Positions 22,960 to 35,898 of a DNA stretch of 64,000 bases are shown here, in pieces. The notes under the pieces are model-generated. The model searched no databases, was not told the origin of the DNA, and saw only the letters and a program-made list of their open reading frames with translations. Position 1 is the first letter of the stretch; every line of letters starts with the position of its first letter. The stretch covers positions 81,339 through 145,338 of the forward strand of contig JAKCPI010006194.1 in assembly GCA_023213315.1 (NCBI GenBank). The letters run 5' to 3'. Source of the stretch: Euborellia annulipes. Taxonomy: Eukaryota > Arthropoda > Insecta > Dermaptera > Anisolabididae. The translations under genes were made by a program, and so were the position numbers.

Positions 22960-25900
22960 TTACATGCGCCTGTAAGGGTGATAACCCGGACCCTGGTGAT
23001 GTCCAGAAGGCTGAGTGTAGTTAGTGATACGATGTGGCCCTGGCGCTGGTGGTGCTGCTCCACTAGCCGGGTACATAGCCGGATCAGCTCCTGGAGATGA
23101 TGACGATTGGGTCATCACGACCGGATAAGCGCCACCGCCTGCAGCACCATCAGCTCCATAACCACGTGTTTGCTGTGGATAACCAGCGTAACCGCTGTTA
23201 TAACCCGAGGCGTAGTCAGCCGCTCCTGCGCTCTTTTGTGTAGCACCTTGTGGCCCTCCAGTTGGTGTTGTCGCCACTGAAGCAGACGCGCCTGGCCCAA
23301 AATCACCTGAAAAAATCAATCATAACTCATCATTAATTTTATTCAATCCAGAATAAAATAATTTAAAAAGAATTTGAAGAATTTTGTATATAATTTGAAG
23401 AAATTTTTGACAAAATTAAATAAAGAAGAAACTACAATAAACGAAAATTAAATTCATAAGAGGATAAAAAATGAGGTGCAGCTAAAGTTTTTTTTTTTTA
23501 TATATTTAATCCACATAGCTGACGTTTCGGCTCAGAGCGAAAAGTGTTACAGTAGATTTTATATATTGTAACACTTTCATAATGACTTTTCGTGGTTCAA
23601 ACTCGGAATCGAAACGTCAGTTGTGTGAATTAAATAAATAAAGAAAAAATCTAACTGCATCTCTCATTTTTCTACCATCTAATATGAATATATAACATCA
23701 TAGTTTTGTAATAAAAGAAAAGAGAAAATTAATCTCTCCAATAAACCTATAAATAAATTTTTATATATATATAATTTTTAAATCTCGAAGCAAGCCTGGA
23801 GATGTGAAGAAAAATAAAAGGCTTTGAAAATGAATTTTTTGAAGATTTGATTTTTAAATAAAGTTAAAATACTTGGAAAGGAAGAGGATATTCGAAAATT
23901 ATTTAAATATAAATAATGAAGGGGCTTATTAATTTATATAGGCCTATATATAAAAATAAAAGAGCATTCTTGATTAACCAACAATTAGTACTCTATATAT
24001 TAAACTCCCCATAATGTATTTGGATAACACTCACATTTTTTCAACAGATTATTATTTTTAGTTCTATTTGGGTATAAAAAATTAATATTTTGAATGAATG
24101 AAACAAAAAATAATAATCGTTTATTGAAAAAATCAAAAGCATCAATGTCCAAATATATTAAGGGTGTTTATATATATATATATATATATCTTCATCAACC
24201 AACCTGGCTTAGCAGGAGAAAATTTATCTTCCATATATATATTTAATCCTAAAACTTTTAATAAGAAATAGATTCTATATTTTTTAAAATTTTATATTTT
24301 CTATGAAAGAGTTGTAGGAATTTTTTTTACGGGCAAAATCTGATACAAGTCAAACAAAAACTGTTTCATCCTGTTTATGGTTGTCATTTCTATCTTATAA
24401 ATGCGCGATTAATTGCCTTTTGATGCCAAATTATTGATTTTTAATTATATTTAAGCAGAAATTTTTAAAATAAAATAAAGAAAACTATCATGATTTTTAT
24501 AAAAGCATTTTAGGAAGAAATTTATCAGCCTACATAAAAAGTAAATATGGTATATTACTTAGTACTCTTATTATTTTTTATTTATGTTGATTAAATATCT
24601 TTATTGAAGGGTTCTTGCTGTGTAGACATTATTTTTAATTGTTTGTAGATGGCCGTTAAGGATGATCAATTTAATTATAAGGACCGTTGGCCAAAAAATT
24701 AATACTTTTGCGTATTATCCGTTTATTTGTAAATATTTCAATCCCAGTGATATGGAATCATTTTCAGTACAATCAACAGATTTTTTGCAAATCGTTACCT
24801 TCTCCCATCCAAAATGACAAATTAGCTGAACATTCCATGAATGCAATTTTTAGAATTAACCCTATATATTATATTATAAAAATTGCATTGATGGAATGCT
24901 CAGCTATTTTGTCTTATTGGATGGGAGAAAGTAACGATTTGCAAAACATCTGTTGATTGTACTGAAGATATCATATCACTGGGATCGAAATATTTACAAA
25001 TAAACGGATAATAGGCAACAAGTAGATTATATAGTAGGCTGGGATGAGTAGAGTAATGGGGTTGGAGAATAACAACCAGCAGATTAATCGCTCCACCTGA
25101 TGCCCTTTATTTGGCAAATATTTAGATGCATATGACATTCATCATCCTCAGTGAGACCAGAATGTAATAGGTGGGCTTGGTCCAAAAATTATTTAAATGC
25201 CTTAGGGGCGTCATACATGCTTTTTGTGAGGTGCCTTTCCCTAAGGCATTTAAATAATTTTTGGACCAGGCCCACCTATTGCCTACATCCTCGCGGCACT
25301 GAGGATGATGTATGTCATATGCGTCTAAATATTTGCCAAATAAAGGGCGTCAGGTGGAGCGATTAATCTGCTGGTTGTTATTCTCCAATCCCAATACGCA
25401 AAAGTATTTATTTTTTGGCCGACGGTCCTTATAATTAAATTGATTGAAGAAATCAGGATGTCACAGAGACTCTTGATGAAGGGGAGTGTTAATATATATA
25501 TATAAAATTAAAAAATTATTTTTATTTATTAATTTATATATATATTAACACTCTCCTTCATCAAGAGTCGCTGCAATATCATGATTACTTCAATCAAATA
25601 AATATCTTTAAAAGATTATTAAAATTGAAGGAAATTTATTTTTTAAAGCACATGTATAAGAAGAAAGAATAAGAATTAAATTATTGAATATTTCATTCTT
25701 ACTCATTGCTCTTATCAACATGAGCATTATTGAAATCTTACTTCTCTTAGAATCCCAGGCTCACTTATTTTTTGCTACAAAAAAAAAAGTAGATATCATT
25801 TTCATATTTAAAGGAAGATGCAAATGCTGAGGATCGAGTAACTAAACTAGAAGGAGGGAGAGTATTTAACAAAATTTCAAAAAAAGAAAAATAAAAAAAA

Positions 25901-27241
25901 AAGTGAAAAATATTGATAGATAACTGAAGTATGTTCAAAACTTTTTCGGAGTAGATATTTATTTTCCCCTAAAATAGAAATATAAAGCGTCATTTTGATA
26001 ATCATTAAATTAGAATAAAAAAATAAAGTGCAATTGTCTAATGAAAATTATTTATTTTGACTGTAAAATATTTTAATAATTACCTAACAAGTCTCTTAAA
26101 AAAAAATTTCAACTAAATTTAATCTTAAAAATAACTAATAATAGCTATGTCGTATCTCTAACAATTTTTTAAATAATTACTTTAGAATTTAAATAACTTA
26201 AAAATGATTTAATAATAGATTTTTTTAAATATTTTAAATTTATCTATATTTAAATCTAAATTAAAAAATTTATATCTAAAATTAAAAATATATAAAATAA
26301 ATGATAAAATAGGAAAAATTATTATTTTAAATTTTTCTTTAAGAGATAATTTACTAATTACAATTAGTAAAAATATATATACTAATTATAATGAAAATAT
26401 TTTCTAAATTGTTTATATTTCATTAATTTTAAGGGAAAAAAATAAGAGCATTAAAGTATACTAATAAATAATATATATAGCTATACACATTTTTATCAAT
26501 AATAAATAAAATTATAGCTGAGGAAAATAATATATATGTATATATATATAGGCTATATAAATTAATACTTTAATATCATTTTTGAAAAGAAGATTAGGCG
26601 GTAGATTTTAAAAAATTAAAAAAGTAGAAAAATCTATAGTAAATAATTTCGTCTTATCAATATATATATAAATATATATGTCTATGTATATAAAATAATT
26701 TTGAGAATATTTTTTATAATAAGTTAACAAATTTCGGATTAATAAATAAAATAATATATAATATACGTATATATAAATAATATACATATAATAAAAATTA
26801 ATATTATTAATTTGCACTGTAAAAACTAATAAATAATAATATAGTCAGGGAGAGAATTCTGAGCTAAGATATCTACATCACAGCAAATATCTATATTAAG
26901 GTATTAAATAATAGGGAAAAATTTTTCTTTTCAAAGATATTTTTGGCATTAATCGAAGTTTATTTTTATTTAGAAATTAATAATAAAAAATCTGGTGTGA
27001 CGGGTCACACCAGAATTTTTGTGTCGCCATATTCAGGACGATATTTTTGAATTCAAGATGTAAAATATTTATATTTTATTACCATGGCAATCATTTCTCC
27101 TATCTTTCCTATGAAGTACAAGAGTAAAGTGGGCTTCATAAGATTTCAAGAGCAAAATGAGAATATACATTTTAAAGAGCATCTATAAAATAATGAATTT
27201 TGAATTTTGATCAAAATCTTTGGAGCGAATTTTGAGAAAAT

Positions 27242-27283
<42 letters not shown>

Positions 27284-30200
27284 TAGTAGTCTTTGGTTAA
27301 TTTTGATTAAAAGCTTATTTTCAGGCCCTAGGGGGGTACCCTAACCAATACTTTCTCTCTCTATATATACAGTCAAATAGCTTAACTTGGGACATATACC
27401 CTAACTTGGGACAAACGGAAAATTTTTGTTATGATGGATTTGCAGCCCTGGTGAGGAAGCTATTTTATCGGGCACCCCTGTGACAAATCACAGACATGAA
27501 ACCAATAATTTCTCTTTCTATATATATACAGTCAAATAGCTTAACTTGGGATATATACCCTAACTTGGGACAAACGGAAAATTTTTGTTTTGCCCTAATA
27601 ATACTAATATCTACATTAATTTGCCATTATTTCTGCACCCGCATCAGGTGATGCATTCACTTTGTTTAGAAAAGTTCAGTAAGCTGCAGTAAAATTGTTT
27701 TTAATCTAGTACCATTTTTTATTTTTATCTAGTACCATTTTTTTTTGTATTATTAATATTTAATTAAATTAAAAACAAACCATGATTAATGTCAAAAACA
27801 TCTTATTTCCAAAAACAATCGTGTAAGTCTTAATTAATCAATCCTCTTTTCATGATCTTTATATGAAAATATAATATAATATTGTCATATCTATTCTTTC
27901 CGAAAATAGACAGGTCAAAAATAGAGTGCTATAATGATATAGATATCAAAAAAAAAAAAAAAAAAAAATTCGGCTAATTTGTGTCACTTTAGAGAATGTA
28001 CAAACTGGCGTTTGAGATTCATTATTTGAGAGCAAACCCAGACACAGTTGTTTTACAAAAGCGCATGCTTGGTCCGTTCTGGAACAATGACTCAAAAACG
28101 CATTTTTTTATATCAATATATTCGTGATATATTTCAAAGTAATTTCCTTGTCTTTTCTACCAGATTACAAATATAGCGTGAATTATCCGTTTATTCGCTT
28201 TATATTACATTTAAGTCTTGAAATCGATGCTCTCTATTTGTTTGTTTGCAAAGTGTTATCAAGGGGATAGAGAAAAAAATAATCAATTTCAAGATTTATT
28301 TGTAATGATATGAGACGATTCTCAAGGACATAACAAAGCCAAGTATTTGAGAACTGGTAGATAAAGTGAACTAAAATAGAAGGAAAGTTTCTTTGAAAAA
28401 GGAAATCGAAAAATAAATAGTAGATGAATATTCAATCTCACTCATAGTGAGCCTCGAACAATAGTAGCGTTTATAAATAAAAAGATTAATATTATGGATA
28501 CAAAAATTCGCCAGAATTATTGTTATCCTCATCAAAGACACTTTGTGTCTGAAGAAGGCTATAGGCAGAAAATTGATATTGATATTAATATAATAGAATA
28601 AGTAGGAAGAAATTTCTATAGGAGATAGCGTAGATTTGATAAAGATGAGATAGATTCATTGAGAGAACCTTGTGTGCCGTTGGGACCAGGTGTGACTCCT
28701 GCAGTAGGAGCTGGCCCATTTTGCGGCATGTTCCAATTCCAATTGCCGTAGCTGGTGGCTGCTTGCCCATAAGAGCTGTAACCTTGTTGTTGGGGGGGGG
28801 CCCAGCGGTGTAGTTAGTACCCCATTGAGGTGGAGGTGGGGCACCCCATCCTTGATAACCACCTACAGGACCACTTGGCGTATTGTATGCAGGGTAGCCC
28901 TGAGCTTGTGGGGCTGGTTGCATGTTCCAGCCCTGGTAGTTGTTCTGCATTGGGGGTGGACCACCCATAGCCATTGCTGGAGCTCCAGCTCCCCATTGTC
29001 CAGCTTGGGCATCTCTCGGCTCTGCTTTTTTAATTTCCACCTAAACAAACAAATAGGGCATTCATTCTAAAAAAAAATTATTTTAGACATCTTTACCTTA
29101 TATTAAAATCAAATTTTATAGTTTAATTAAGACTTATTTATCTCAAATTTGCTTTTAAAATTTTACGACTAGTGTATGTTAGAGGTTAATAATAAATAAG
29201 ATAAAAGCTAATTTTTTGACAATTTAGTTTTATTTCTGTCATTCTAAATTAGCAGATTCTTTCTATTTTGGGCGTTGAAACGTGCACAGTTGTTATTAAT
29301 TAAAAATTCATTTTTTCGGATTATTATTAAAATTATATATATTATTTTGGAGTTTAGGCTTTCACAGTTGTTATCATTAATAAAATAATTTAATTTTCGG
29401 TTTAACTGTGGTTTATTTGTAAAAATTACAACGTTTCGGCCACTCATTTGGTGTACAATTCAGCTAAGATTGTGACAATTTCATCTCAAATGAGTAAATG
29501 TAATCTTAGCTGAAGAAAGCCACAGAATGAGTTGCCGAAACGTTGTGATTTTTACAAATAAATCACAATTAGACCGAAAATCAAATTCTTTTATTAACAG
29601 ATATATATATGGCGCTGAAATCATAAGATAGAAATTGATTAAACTTAGCAATTGTATATAATTGTCAAACAATTAGCTATTGTTTTATTTATCAATAGTG
29701 ATCAGCTTTTTTTTGTAGATTATTAGAGAAGAAAGTATCAATAATAAGTTAATAATCATAAAGATTCTGTGATAAAATCACTTGAAAAAGGAATGAAAGA
29801 ATGAATGTTTAGGAGAGTTTAAAACCCTAAGACCAACTTTAATTATACCGACTTTTTAGTAGTTAGCTTTAAAAAATGCTAATAAATCCCTTCGAAAAAT
29901 TTGGAGAAAACACTTTAAAAGTTATTTTCCCCATTCCCAAAAAAAAACCAAACCCCCCCCTTATTTAAAAAACCCGCCCCCCCCCCCCCCCCAAATAATA
30001 AATAATGATCCTCTCCAGTTTCATTAACAAAGATTTTTTACTTTCTACTCTTTTTGCCCTGAAATTTGATTTCTTAAACTCAAGGGATTCAAACCATATT
30101 TTTACTAAAAATAAAAGATATAAATAAACTGACTTTGATTATGAAACAGGGCGTGAGTAAATATGGTTTTTTAAAAACAGTAGAAATTAAATCTAATAAA

Positions 30201-30485
30201 TATTAAAAGGATAAAATCTCCTCACATATTTTTAAAAGGATAATTATTCTTTCAATTTTTGGAAGTCATTTTTCAGTATTTTAAAAATTGATTAGAATTT
30301 TAATTAAAAATGTAAAAAGTAATTTTTATCCCTCCAAAATGAAAAAGTGAGTGAACTCATACAAACAGGAAGTGAGGAAATATAACATATGATAAATAAT
30401 TTTTTTTTGATTAATTCGATAAGAAAAAAAATATTCGTTTATATATTTATAAACAATCTAAAGAATCTTAAAAATAAAAATTATT

Positions 30486-30522
<37 letters not shown>

Positions 30523-31051
30523 AAATAACCTGTTTTCCATTGAGATTGATGTAATGTTCTGAAACGCATTTGTCAACAGCTTCGTCATCCTCAAATGATA
30601 AAAATCCAAATCCTCTTGATTTCTTTTTCTCTTGATCATACATGATGACGACCTCCATGACTTTGCCATAGCGTGTGAAGAAGGTCCTCAGATCTGTTTC
30701 GGTGACGTTAGCAGGGAGTCCGCCCAAAAATACCTTAGGATAGCTGTTCAATCCTCTTTTAGGTTTTTGTAAACTGCGTGGATTGCATGGTTTTGGGTCA
30801 ATTGTACGCCCATCCAATTGATGAGGGCCATTTTGTAAAACAAGTGAAACATTAGCGGGATCCGAGAAGGTCACAAAACCGAAGCCTCTTGAACGGCCTG
30901 TTTCTGTGTTCTTCATCACCACACAATCCACAACTTCGCCATATCTAGCGAAATAACGTTGTAAATTCTCTTTTGATGTCTCCCAACTTAAACCCCCGAC
31001 AAATAGTTTACCTTTATCGTCGTTTTCAGATATTACCTGTTTGACTCGCAT
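22960..31051 (-). CDS. Hrb27C: Hrb27C/DAZAP1-type hnRNP, two RRM domains
   Basis: Three coding exons: 30530-31051, 28669-29040 and 22960-23306, about 413 aa. Exon 1 holds RRM1 (RNP2 LFVGGL, RNP1 RGFGFVTF) and RRM2 (VFLGGL, RGFGFLSF), separated by DPKPCNPR; this order and wording are those of insect Hrb27C/Hrp48 and vertebrate DAZAP1. Exon 2 starts VEIKKAEPRD, the family's post-RRM2 motif, then a Gly/Pro/Gln/Tyr-rich region; exon 3 ends HPYRRM. Splice phases agree (0, then 1). In exon 2 a C-run (28792-28800) is one base short: with 10 C the frame continues as QQQGYSSYGQ, so I infer a sequencing error. The ATG at 31051 has context ACCATGC; an upstream 5' UTR intron is possible. Family members bind single-stranded RNA and act in splicing, mRNA localisation and translational repression. 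The introns (5.4 and 1.5 kb) hold several transposons. Confidence 0.9.
23473..23668. mobile_element. Penelope-like inverted-arm element in Hrb27C intron 2
   Basis: GACGTTTCGGCTCAGAG near 23521 and ATCGAAACGTCAG near 23610 face each other around a stem AGTGTTACAG/TGTAACACTTT. Flanks GAGGTGCAGCTAAAG and CTAACTGCATCTC are also inverted. Confidence 0.55.
24655..25450. mobile_element. Nested Penelope-like inverted elements in Hrb27C intron 2
   Basis: Outer arms (AATTATAAGGACCGTTGGCC near 24673 and GGCCGACGGTCCTTATAATT near 25415) enclose an inverted dimer at 24700-25015 with core CTGAAGA (24962-24968)...GGGATCGAAA (to 24990). A second dimer is at about 25040-25395 with CTGAGGA cores and TAAA replacing GAAA. 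A related copy of the outer family is at 41795-42000. Confidence 0.6.
25460..25580. repeat. 55-bp imperfect palindrome
   Basis: ACTCTTGATGAAGGGGAGTG is inverted as CACTCTCCTTCATCAAGAGT around a TA-rich loop; outer flanks also pair. Confidence 0.55.
25600..26985. other. AT-rich intronic DNA without visible features
   Basis: Extremely AT-rich low-complexity sequence inside Hrb27C intron 2; no coding or repeat boundary is recognisable. Confidence 0.55.
26990..27352 (-). repeat. TCTGGTGTGA-hairpin repeat family, copy in Hrb27C intron 2
   Basis: Shares TCTGGTGTGACGGGTCACAC, TTACCATGGCAA, ATGAGAATATACATTTTAAA and the AGTACTAGTACT block (here broken by a 40-base A-run at 27241-27280) with the other copies. 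Confidence 0.55.
27362..27590. repeat. Two 68-bp direct repeats
   Basis: ACAGTCAAATAGCTTAACTT ... CAAACGGAAAATTTTTGTT occurs at 27362-27430 and again at about 27525-27590, almost unchanged. Each copy holds two AACTTGGGA words. Unknown nature. Confidence 0.65.
29380..29605. mobile_element. Penelope-like inverted-arm element in Hrb27C intron 1
   Basis: Same unit as at 15350 and 17150: TTTAACTGTGGTTTATTTGT left arm and inverted right arm. Core: CTGAAGA at 29510-29516 and GAAA at 29537-29540. Confidence 0.6.
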
Positions 31052-31059
31052 GGTTCTAA

Positions 31060-32980
31060 CTTTAATAGGTTAAAAACAAAATAAAATTTAAGTTAGAAAC
31101 AAAATACAGTATAGATGGTGTTTAAAAAAACTAGACCCCTTTTTGTCAGTAATTTTGGTCCCAGCCAAATTTCCATCTGATTGGCAGTGATCTTGTTCAA
31201 AAAATTATTTAGGTTATGTAATGTTTTAGGTTATTGAGCGCGTAAAGCCGACAGGAAGAAAAACATGTGATGCCCTCTATAAAGACGCAACCAAACGCTA
31301 AACTAGATTAAAATTATAAACCGACGAAATTGAAAAATCCAGTTAAATTCATTGCAATTCTTCTCAAAAGATATTAAAAATTTGTTAATAATTTTCTAAA
31401 TATTCTTTGTGTATTTTTATTAACATTTTTCAAAGGGTCGATATTTTTAAAAAGAGACTATCCAAATTTATAACTATTTAATTAATGTATTTGGTTAATA
31501 AAAAAAACCGTTTTAATAATTAATTAATCTCCTATGAGAATAAAACAATATATTTTATTAATTTTTATTAATATAAATATGATTTTTGAAATTCAAAATT
31601 TTAAACTTCCACAAAATAGCTTAAAAAAATTTTCTTTTTTTCAAAAGTATAATTATTCTAAAAATTAGAATAGTTTTTGCTTTATTAAAAACAATTTTTT
31701 ATTTATATAAAGAAGTTTTCTAAATGCATAAGATAAAACTTTAAACCACTTGAGTCAAATGGCACTTCCGGATGACTAATTCAAAACATGGACGTCGCAT
31801 CATTAAAATATAATAATTTATAATTTAATTGACTTTCAACACTAAACGCTTTGTTTTTAATTTTAATAAAGCAAAGTACAAATAATTTTTAAACGACTAC
31901 TTAAATATTTTACTTATTTTTAATCAAAATATAAAAAAAAAATCTATATTTCTAAAATCCTAAATTTTACTAAAACATATTCACTTGGTTAGATTAACTA
32001 ATTTATATTATTAATTTAGTCAAAAAATATACTTTAAAACTTGGGTTTTTATTCATGCAAAAAAACTTTAGTAGCTATATAATCTTCAAAAAAAAAAAAA
32101 AAATCAAAGCCCCCCCCTCCCAAGTGAGCGAATATAACCGACTGGAGGAGCACAAGTCTTTAATAAATATTATAAATAAAGAATACATATTTAAAGGGTT
32201 ACATAGTAAATATAAATAAAAATCATATTATCATCTTTTGGGTGAAGCCTTTTCAATTGGCGCCTAGATGTCGAAGGCGCGCTGCAACTATTTGAAAATT
32301 TTCTATATTCTTTTCCAACGCTTGCAAATATTTAAATAATTTGTATTCTTTTTCTCTAAAGTTTGGAGGGAGAGTGGTGTAGGTTTTATGTGAAACATAT
32401 TTATAAGTGGAAATTTTCATTGTTTAAATTACATTAAAGTGTTTTATAAAGAATTATTGCCCATTCAAATTCAATTGTAAGATATTGGTGCAAACGGGCA
32501 TATATATTTTCCTTTTATTTGTGCTTGATCCTAGAAGCTGGGAGCACCTTCTAATTCTTCACCTGGTAGATTTTATTAATTTAAAAAATTAAAGATGTTT
32601 CTTATTAATAATAATATTAATTTCATTCTATTTTTACAGAGGAAGACCAAAAGGGCATCTATTCTTGTCAAGCAGTAGTCCTGATGAACCTCTGGCATCA
32701 TTAGCTGTTTCCTAAAGACTACCGGTAATCATCGATAATGTCATTTTTAATTTAAGTTATTTAAGATATATGAGGTCATTTGGGATCGTCCATTTAGATT
32801 AAATGGTATCAAATACAATTTAAAGAATGCCCATGTAGAAACACTGTTAAGCTAGATCCTACAATGCACTAAGATTCACATATTTCAATTTATAAAATTT
32901 CAAAACATAGAGCTCAATAATAATAATCCAATACTGGCCAGTATGCAATAATCCACCTTGCCCAAAAGATTCATTCATAT
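31060..32980. other. Intergenic AT-rich DNA
   Basis: Presumably holds the Hrb27C promoter just upstream of 31051, but I see no distinct core motif. A fragment near 32345-32420 is related to the 39770 repeat. No genes. Confidence 0.5.
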
Positions 32981-33000
32981 CAGCCACACCATAAACAGTT

Positions 33001-33224
33001 TTTTTTTTTGTTTTTTAACACTCACACTCACACTGTCTTTACGGCAACTTAACTTACGATATCCGTAATTGATTAATATACATATATTGGGGGTCCAGGC
33101 ATTCTTATTTAAGCCATTTGGTATCCAAATGGCTTAAATAAAATCATCAGACTGCCTGGGGTCCGAACCCGCGACTTTTGGTATACGAGGTTAGCACGCT
33201 AACCCCTAAACCAAGCCCCGAGGG
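33001..33224 (-). mobile_element. tRNA-derived SINE, family 1, full length
   Basis: Flanked by a perfect 14-bp target duplication CACCATAAACAGTT (32987-33000, 33225-33238). Minus strand: tRNA-like head with A box TGGTTTAGGGGTTAGCG and B box GGGTTCGGACCC, body TTTAAGCCATTTGGATACCA, GTGAGTGTGAGTG and a T-interrupted A tail. The duplication shows a target-primed insertion, and its integrity suggests a fairly recent one. Confidence 0.9.
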
Positions 33225-33239
33225 CACCATAAACAGTTA

Positions 33240-34255
33240 TTTATGAAAACAAATGATGGGCAATATCTGCAAAATAAAATGAGTGGCCCATCAAGGCTGA
33301 TGTATTATTCTTCGGATGTTCCTTTTATATGAAGTCCAAAATAAATTATTTAGTTTATTCATAGACTTTTTAATTATTTTCTTATAAATTATTGTTTATT
33401 ACATGGTTTATACTACAATTTTGAAAAAAAAAATCAAATTTTCCTGCTCTCTAATTCTCAATTTTATTAAGGAAAATTGTTTAATCCCTAACTATATTCG
33501 TAAAATTGTCTTCAATTTTCAAAAATATATAGTTCCACATCTTATTTAATAATAGTCAAGTATAATTTACAATGTTTGATGCTAATCACAAAAGGCTTCC
33601 CCTGTAAAAGCAAAAATAATTCTAATTACAAAAAATGTTTTGTTATTCGATCATCACAAAATAAATATTAAAATGATAAAAATTTCGCGTTAAAAACAAT
33701 TGATATTTTTTAAAATTTCTTTCTATAATAGAAAACAATACAAGTATATTACAATAATAAAATTAGATATTAAAAAAAAAATGGAATAATAATAGCTAGG
33801 TTCGAGAATTCCCCCTAGGAGTAAAGCTGGTTCTTGACTAGGCGAAACGGAGACCCTTGCGAAATCAAAGGCTTACAGAGCAAATAAACAATCTTTTAAA
33901 TATGAAATATTGAGAAGAGTATCCAAAATGAAAACCCTGAATTCAGATACAAATCAAATATAAGTAATAAAAATTATTTTTATTTTTCCTTTTGAATTCA
34001 ACCCTTCGAATTTTTGCATTATTGAGCTTCAGCAATAATAAAAAAAAATAATTAGATTTACAATATAAAAATAAAATGTGTCTATATTATCTTACAATAT
34101 TTTCTTATGATCTCTTAAATGTGAAAAAAATCATTGTTCATTATCGTTTTTAAATTAAAGCAGTGGCAGCAACCTTTTTTGATGTGCAGCCCAGTTTTTT
34201 CGTAAAAAAAAAAAAAAAAACCCTGAGGCCCAGTGTATATATATAATTTTATATA
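33240..34255. other. Gene-free AT-rich stretch
   Basis: No gene or clear repeat structure seen. Confidence 0.5.
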
Positions 34256-34259
34256 AGTA

Positions 34260-34469
34260 CAGTGAGGGACAATATTAAGTCCCACCCATGCGTTTTCTAC
34301 TTGTGATTATTTCATTGTTTTTAAAAAAATATTATATATTTTTTAATGGAAACTTTTCATGGTTCAAACCTATAAAATTTCCAATAAAGATTTTTATTTT
34401 CTTTTATAAAAACAATGAAATAATCACAAGTAGAAACGCTTGGGTGAGACTTAATATTGTCCCTCACTG
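34260..34469. mobile_element. CAGTGAGGGAC MITE, intact copy, TSD TA
   Basis: 210-bp nearly perfect palindrome: CAGTGAGGGACAATATTAAG ... inverted to CTTAATATTGTCCCTCACTG, with TA outside both ends (34258-34259, 34470-34471). Typical of Tc1/mariner-derived MITEs. Confidence 0.8.
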
Positions 34470-34915
34470 TATATAATTTTTATCTTTTCTTAGAAGTCCG
34501 CGACCCAGTTCCAATCAGCCCACGGCTTCTAAATTTCTAAAATTTTGAATCAGTATTGAAAATATTTATTTTGGATACCCTTAGCTAATATATTTCTCAA
34601 TTAATTTTCATCACAGCCACTACTCCTCATAATTAATCTCCAATTATTTATTGTTCTTTTACTTTTATTATTTTCTTATTTCACTAAACAAAATAAAAAA
34701 TAATTAGAGATTGCACTTTTGAAACTAAAAATCAGCCTTTTTAGTAATTTAGTAAAGTGGTTTAGTAAAAATAATTTATAAACAAATACCGTATATCAGA
34801 GGCGTATATAGATTTTTTTCGGGGAGGAGGGACGAACTGATATTTTTAATGATCCCCCTCCCCATATACAAAAATATTTTTAAAATACCAAGTTCCGAGG
34901 AGCCCTGGCCAGATT

Positions 34916-35172
34916 CCCAGACAGCTTGGAATATTGCAGAAATATCGCGAATCTTGCTTAAATTGCCAATATTGCAGGAATATTGCACCAATATTGCAAA
35001 TCTTGCAAAATATTGGCAACATTGCAGCGGCACTATTCCAAGCTAGGCGGACATAGGAATATTGCAGCAAGATTGGTGCAATATTCCATTTTTGACTTTT
35101 GCAACATTCCTGTTTGAGCTGCAATATTGAGCAAGATTGGCCATATTACTGTAATATTCCAAGTTGTCTGGG
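34916..35172. mobile_element. AATATTGC-rich MITE, copy 2
   Basis: CCCAGACAGCTTGGAATATT at 34916 and AATATTCCAAGTTGTCTGGG ending at 35172. Overlapping open frames on both strands here come from the repeated words and are not genes. Confidence 0.65.
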
Positions 35173-35565
35173 TTTTTATTAAGTTTTTTTTAATATGAAA
35201 ATTTCCGTATTCATCCGAGCTCCGAGGGACCCGGGTCCTCTCAAAGACAAAAGTTTTATTAAAAAATGCTTATATATATTAATATATTTCTTTTTTTATT
35301 TCATAAACAAAGATATAGAAATTGGCCTTATACTCGTATATATAGATTTGAAAAATTTCGAGGAGAAGGTCCCTTATATACGCCTCTGCCGTGTGTATAT
35401 ATAAAGTTTATATATACACTATTTGAAATTTTATTTATAGAGGCTAAGGACTGTCCATTTTCCTCTTGTCCATCAATTATTTGATGAATGTGAATATAAA
35501 ATTTGATTATCGAACGTTTTAGAGATAATTTAATAACAGACTTGACAGACTTTTTTTTAGACTCA

Positions 35566-35898
35566 GGCTGAATTCACACCAAAACGTTTTGCTCAATGCC
35601 AACGCACACCTATTAGGCAAAATATTTGCCATTTAGCAAAATGTTTTGCCATTGAGCATTTTTGCCTAATCGGTGTGCGTTGGCATTTTTTGCTCATTAG
35701 CAGAACATTTTGTCCAATGCCAATGCACATCGATTGAGCAAAACGCTCAATGGCAAAACATTTTGTTTAATCGAATCATGTCCAATTGTGTTTTGTCTCC
35801 TCGGTGTGCGTTGACCCATAGAAAAGCATTGAAAAAACGGTTTTAGGTAAAAACGTTTTGTTCGAAAACATTTTTGCTCAATTGGTGTGCGTTCAGCC
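35566..35898. mobile_element. MITE with TIR GGCTGAATTCACACC, TSD TCA
   Basis: Left end GGCTGAATTCACACC, right end GGTGTGCGTTCAGCC, flanked by TCA (35563-35565, 35899-35901). The interior is built from inverted CAAAACGTTTTG and TGCCAACGCACACC words. It shares the GGCTG start and TCA duplication with 47477-48709. Confidence 0.7.

Noticed and set aside
34776..35124. Several ORFs of 65-92 codons on both strands
   Set aside because: They arise from the AATATTGC word array of a MITE.
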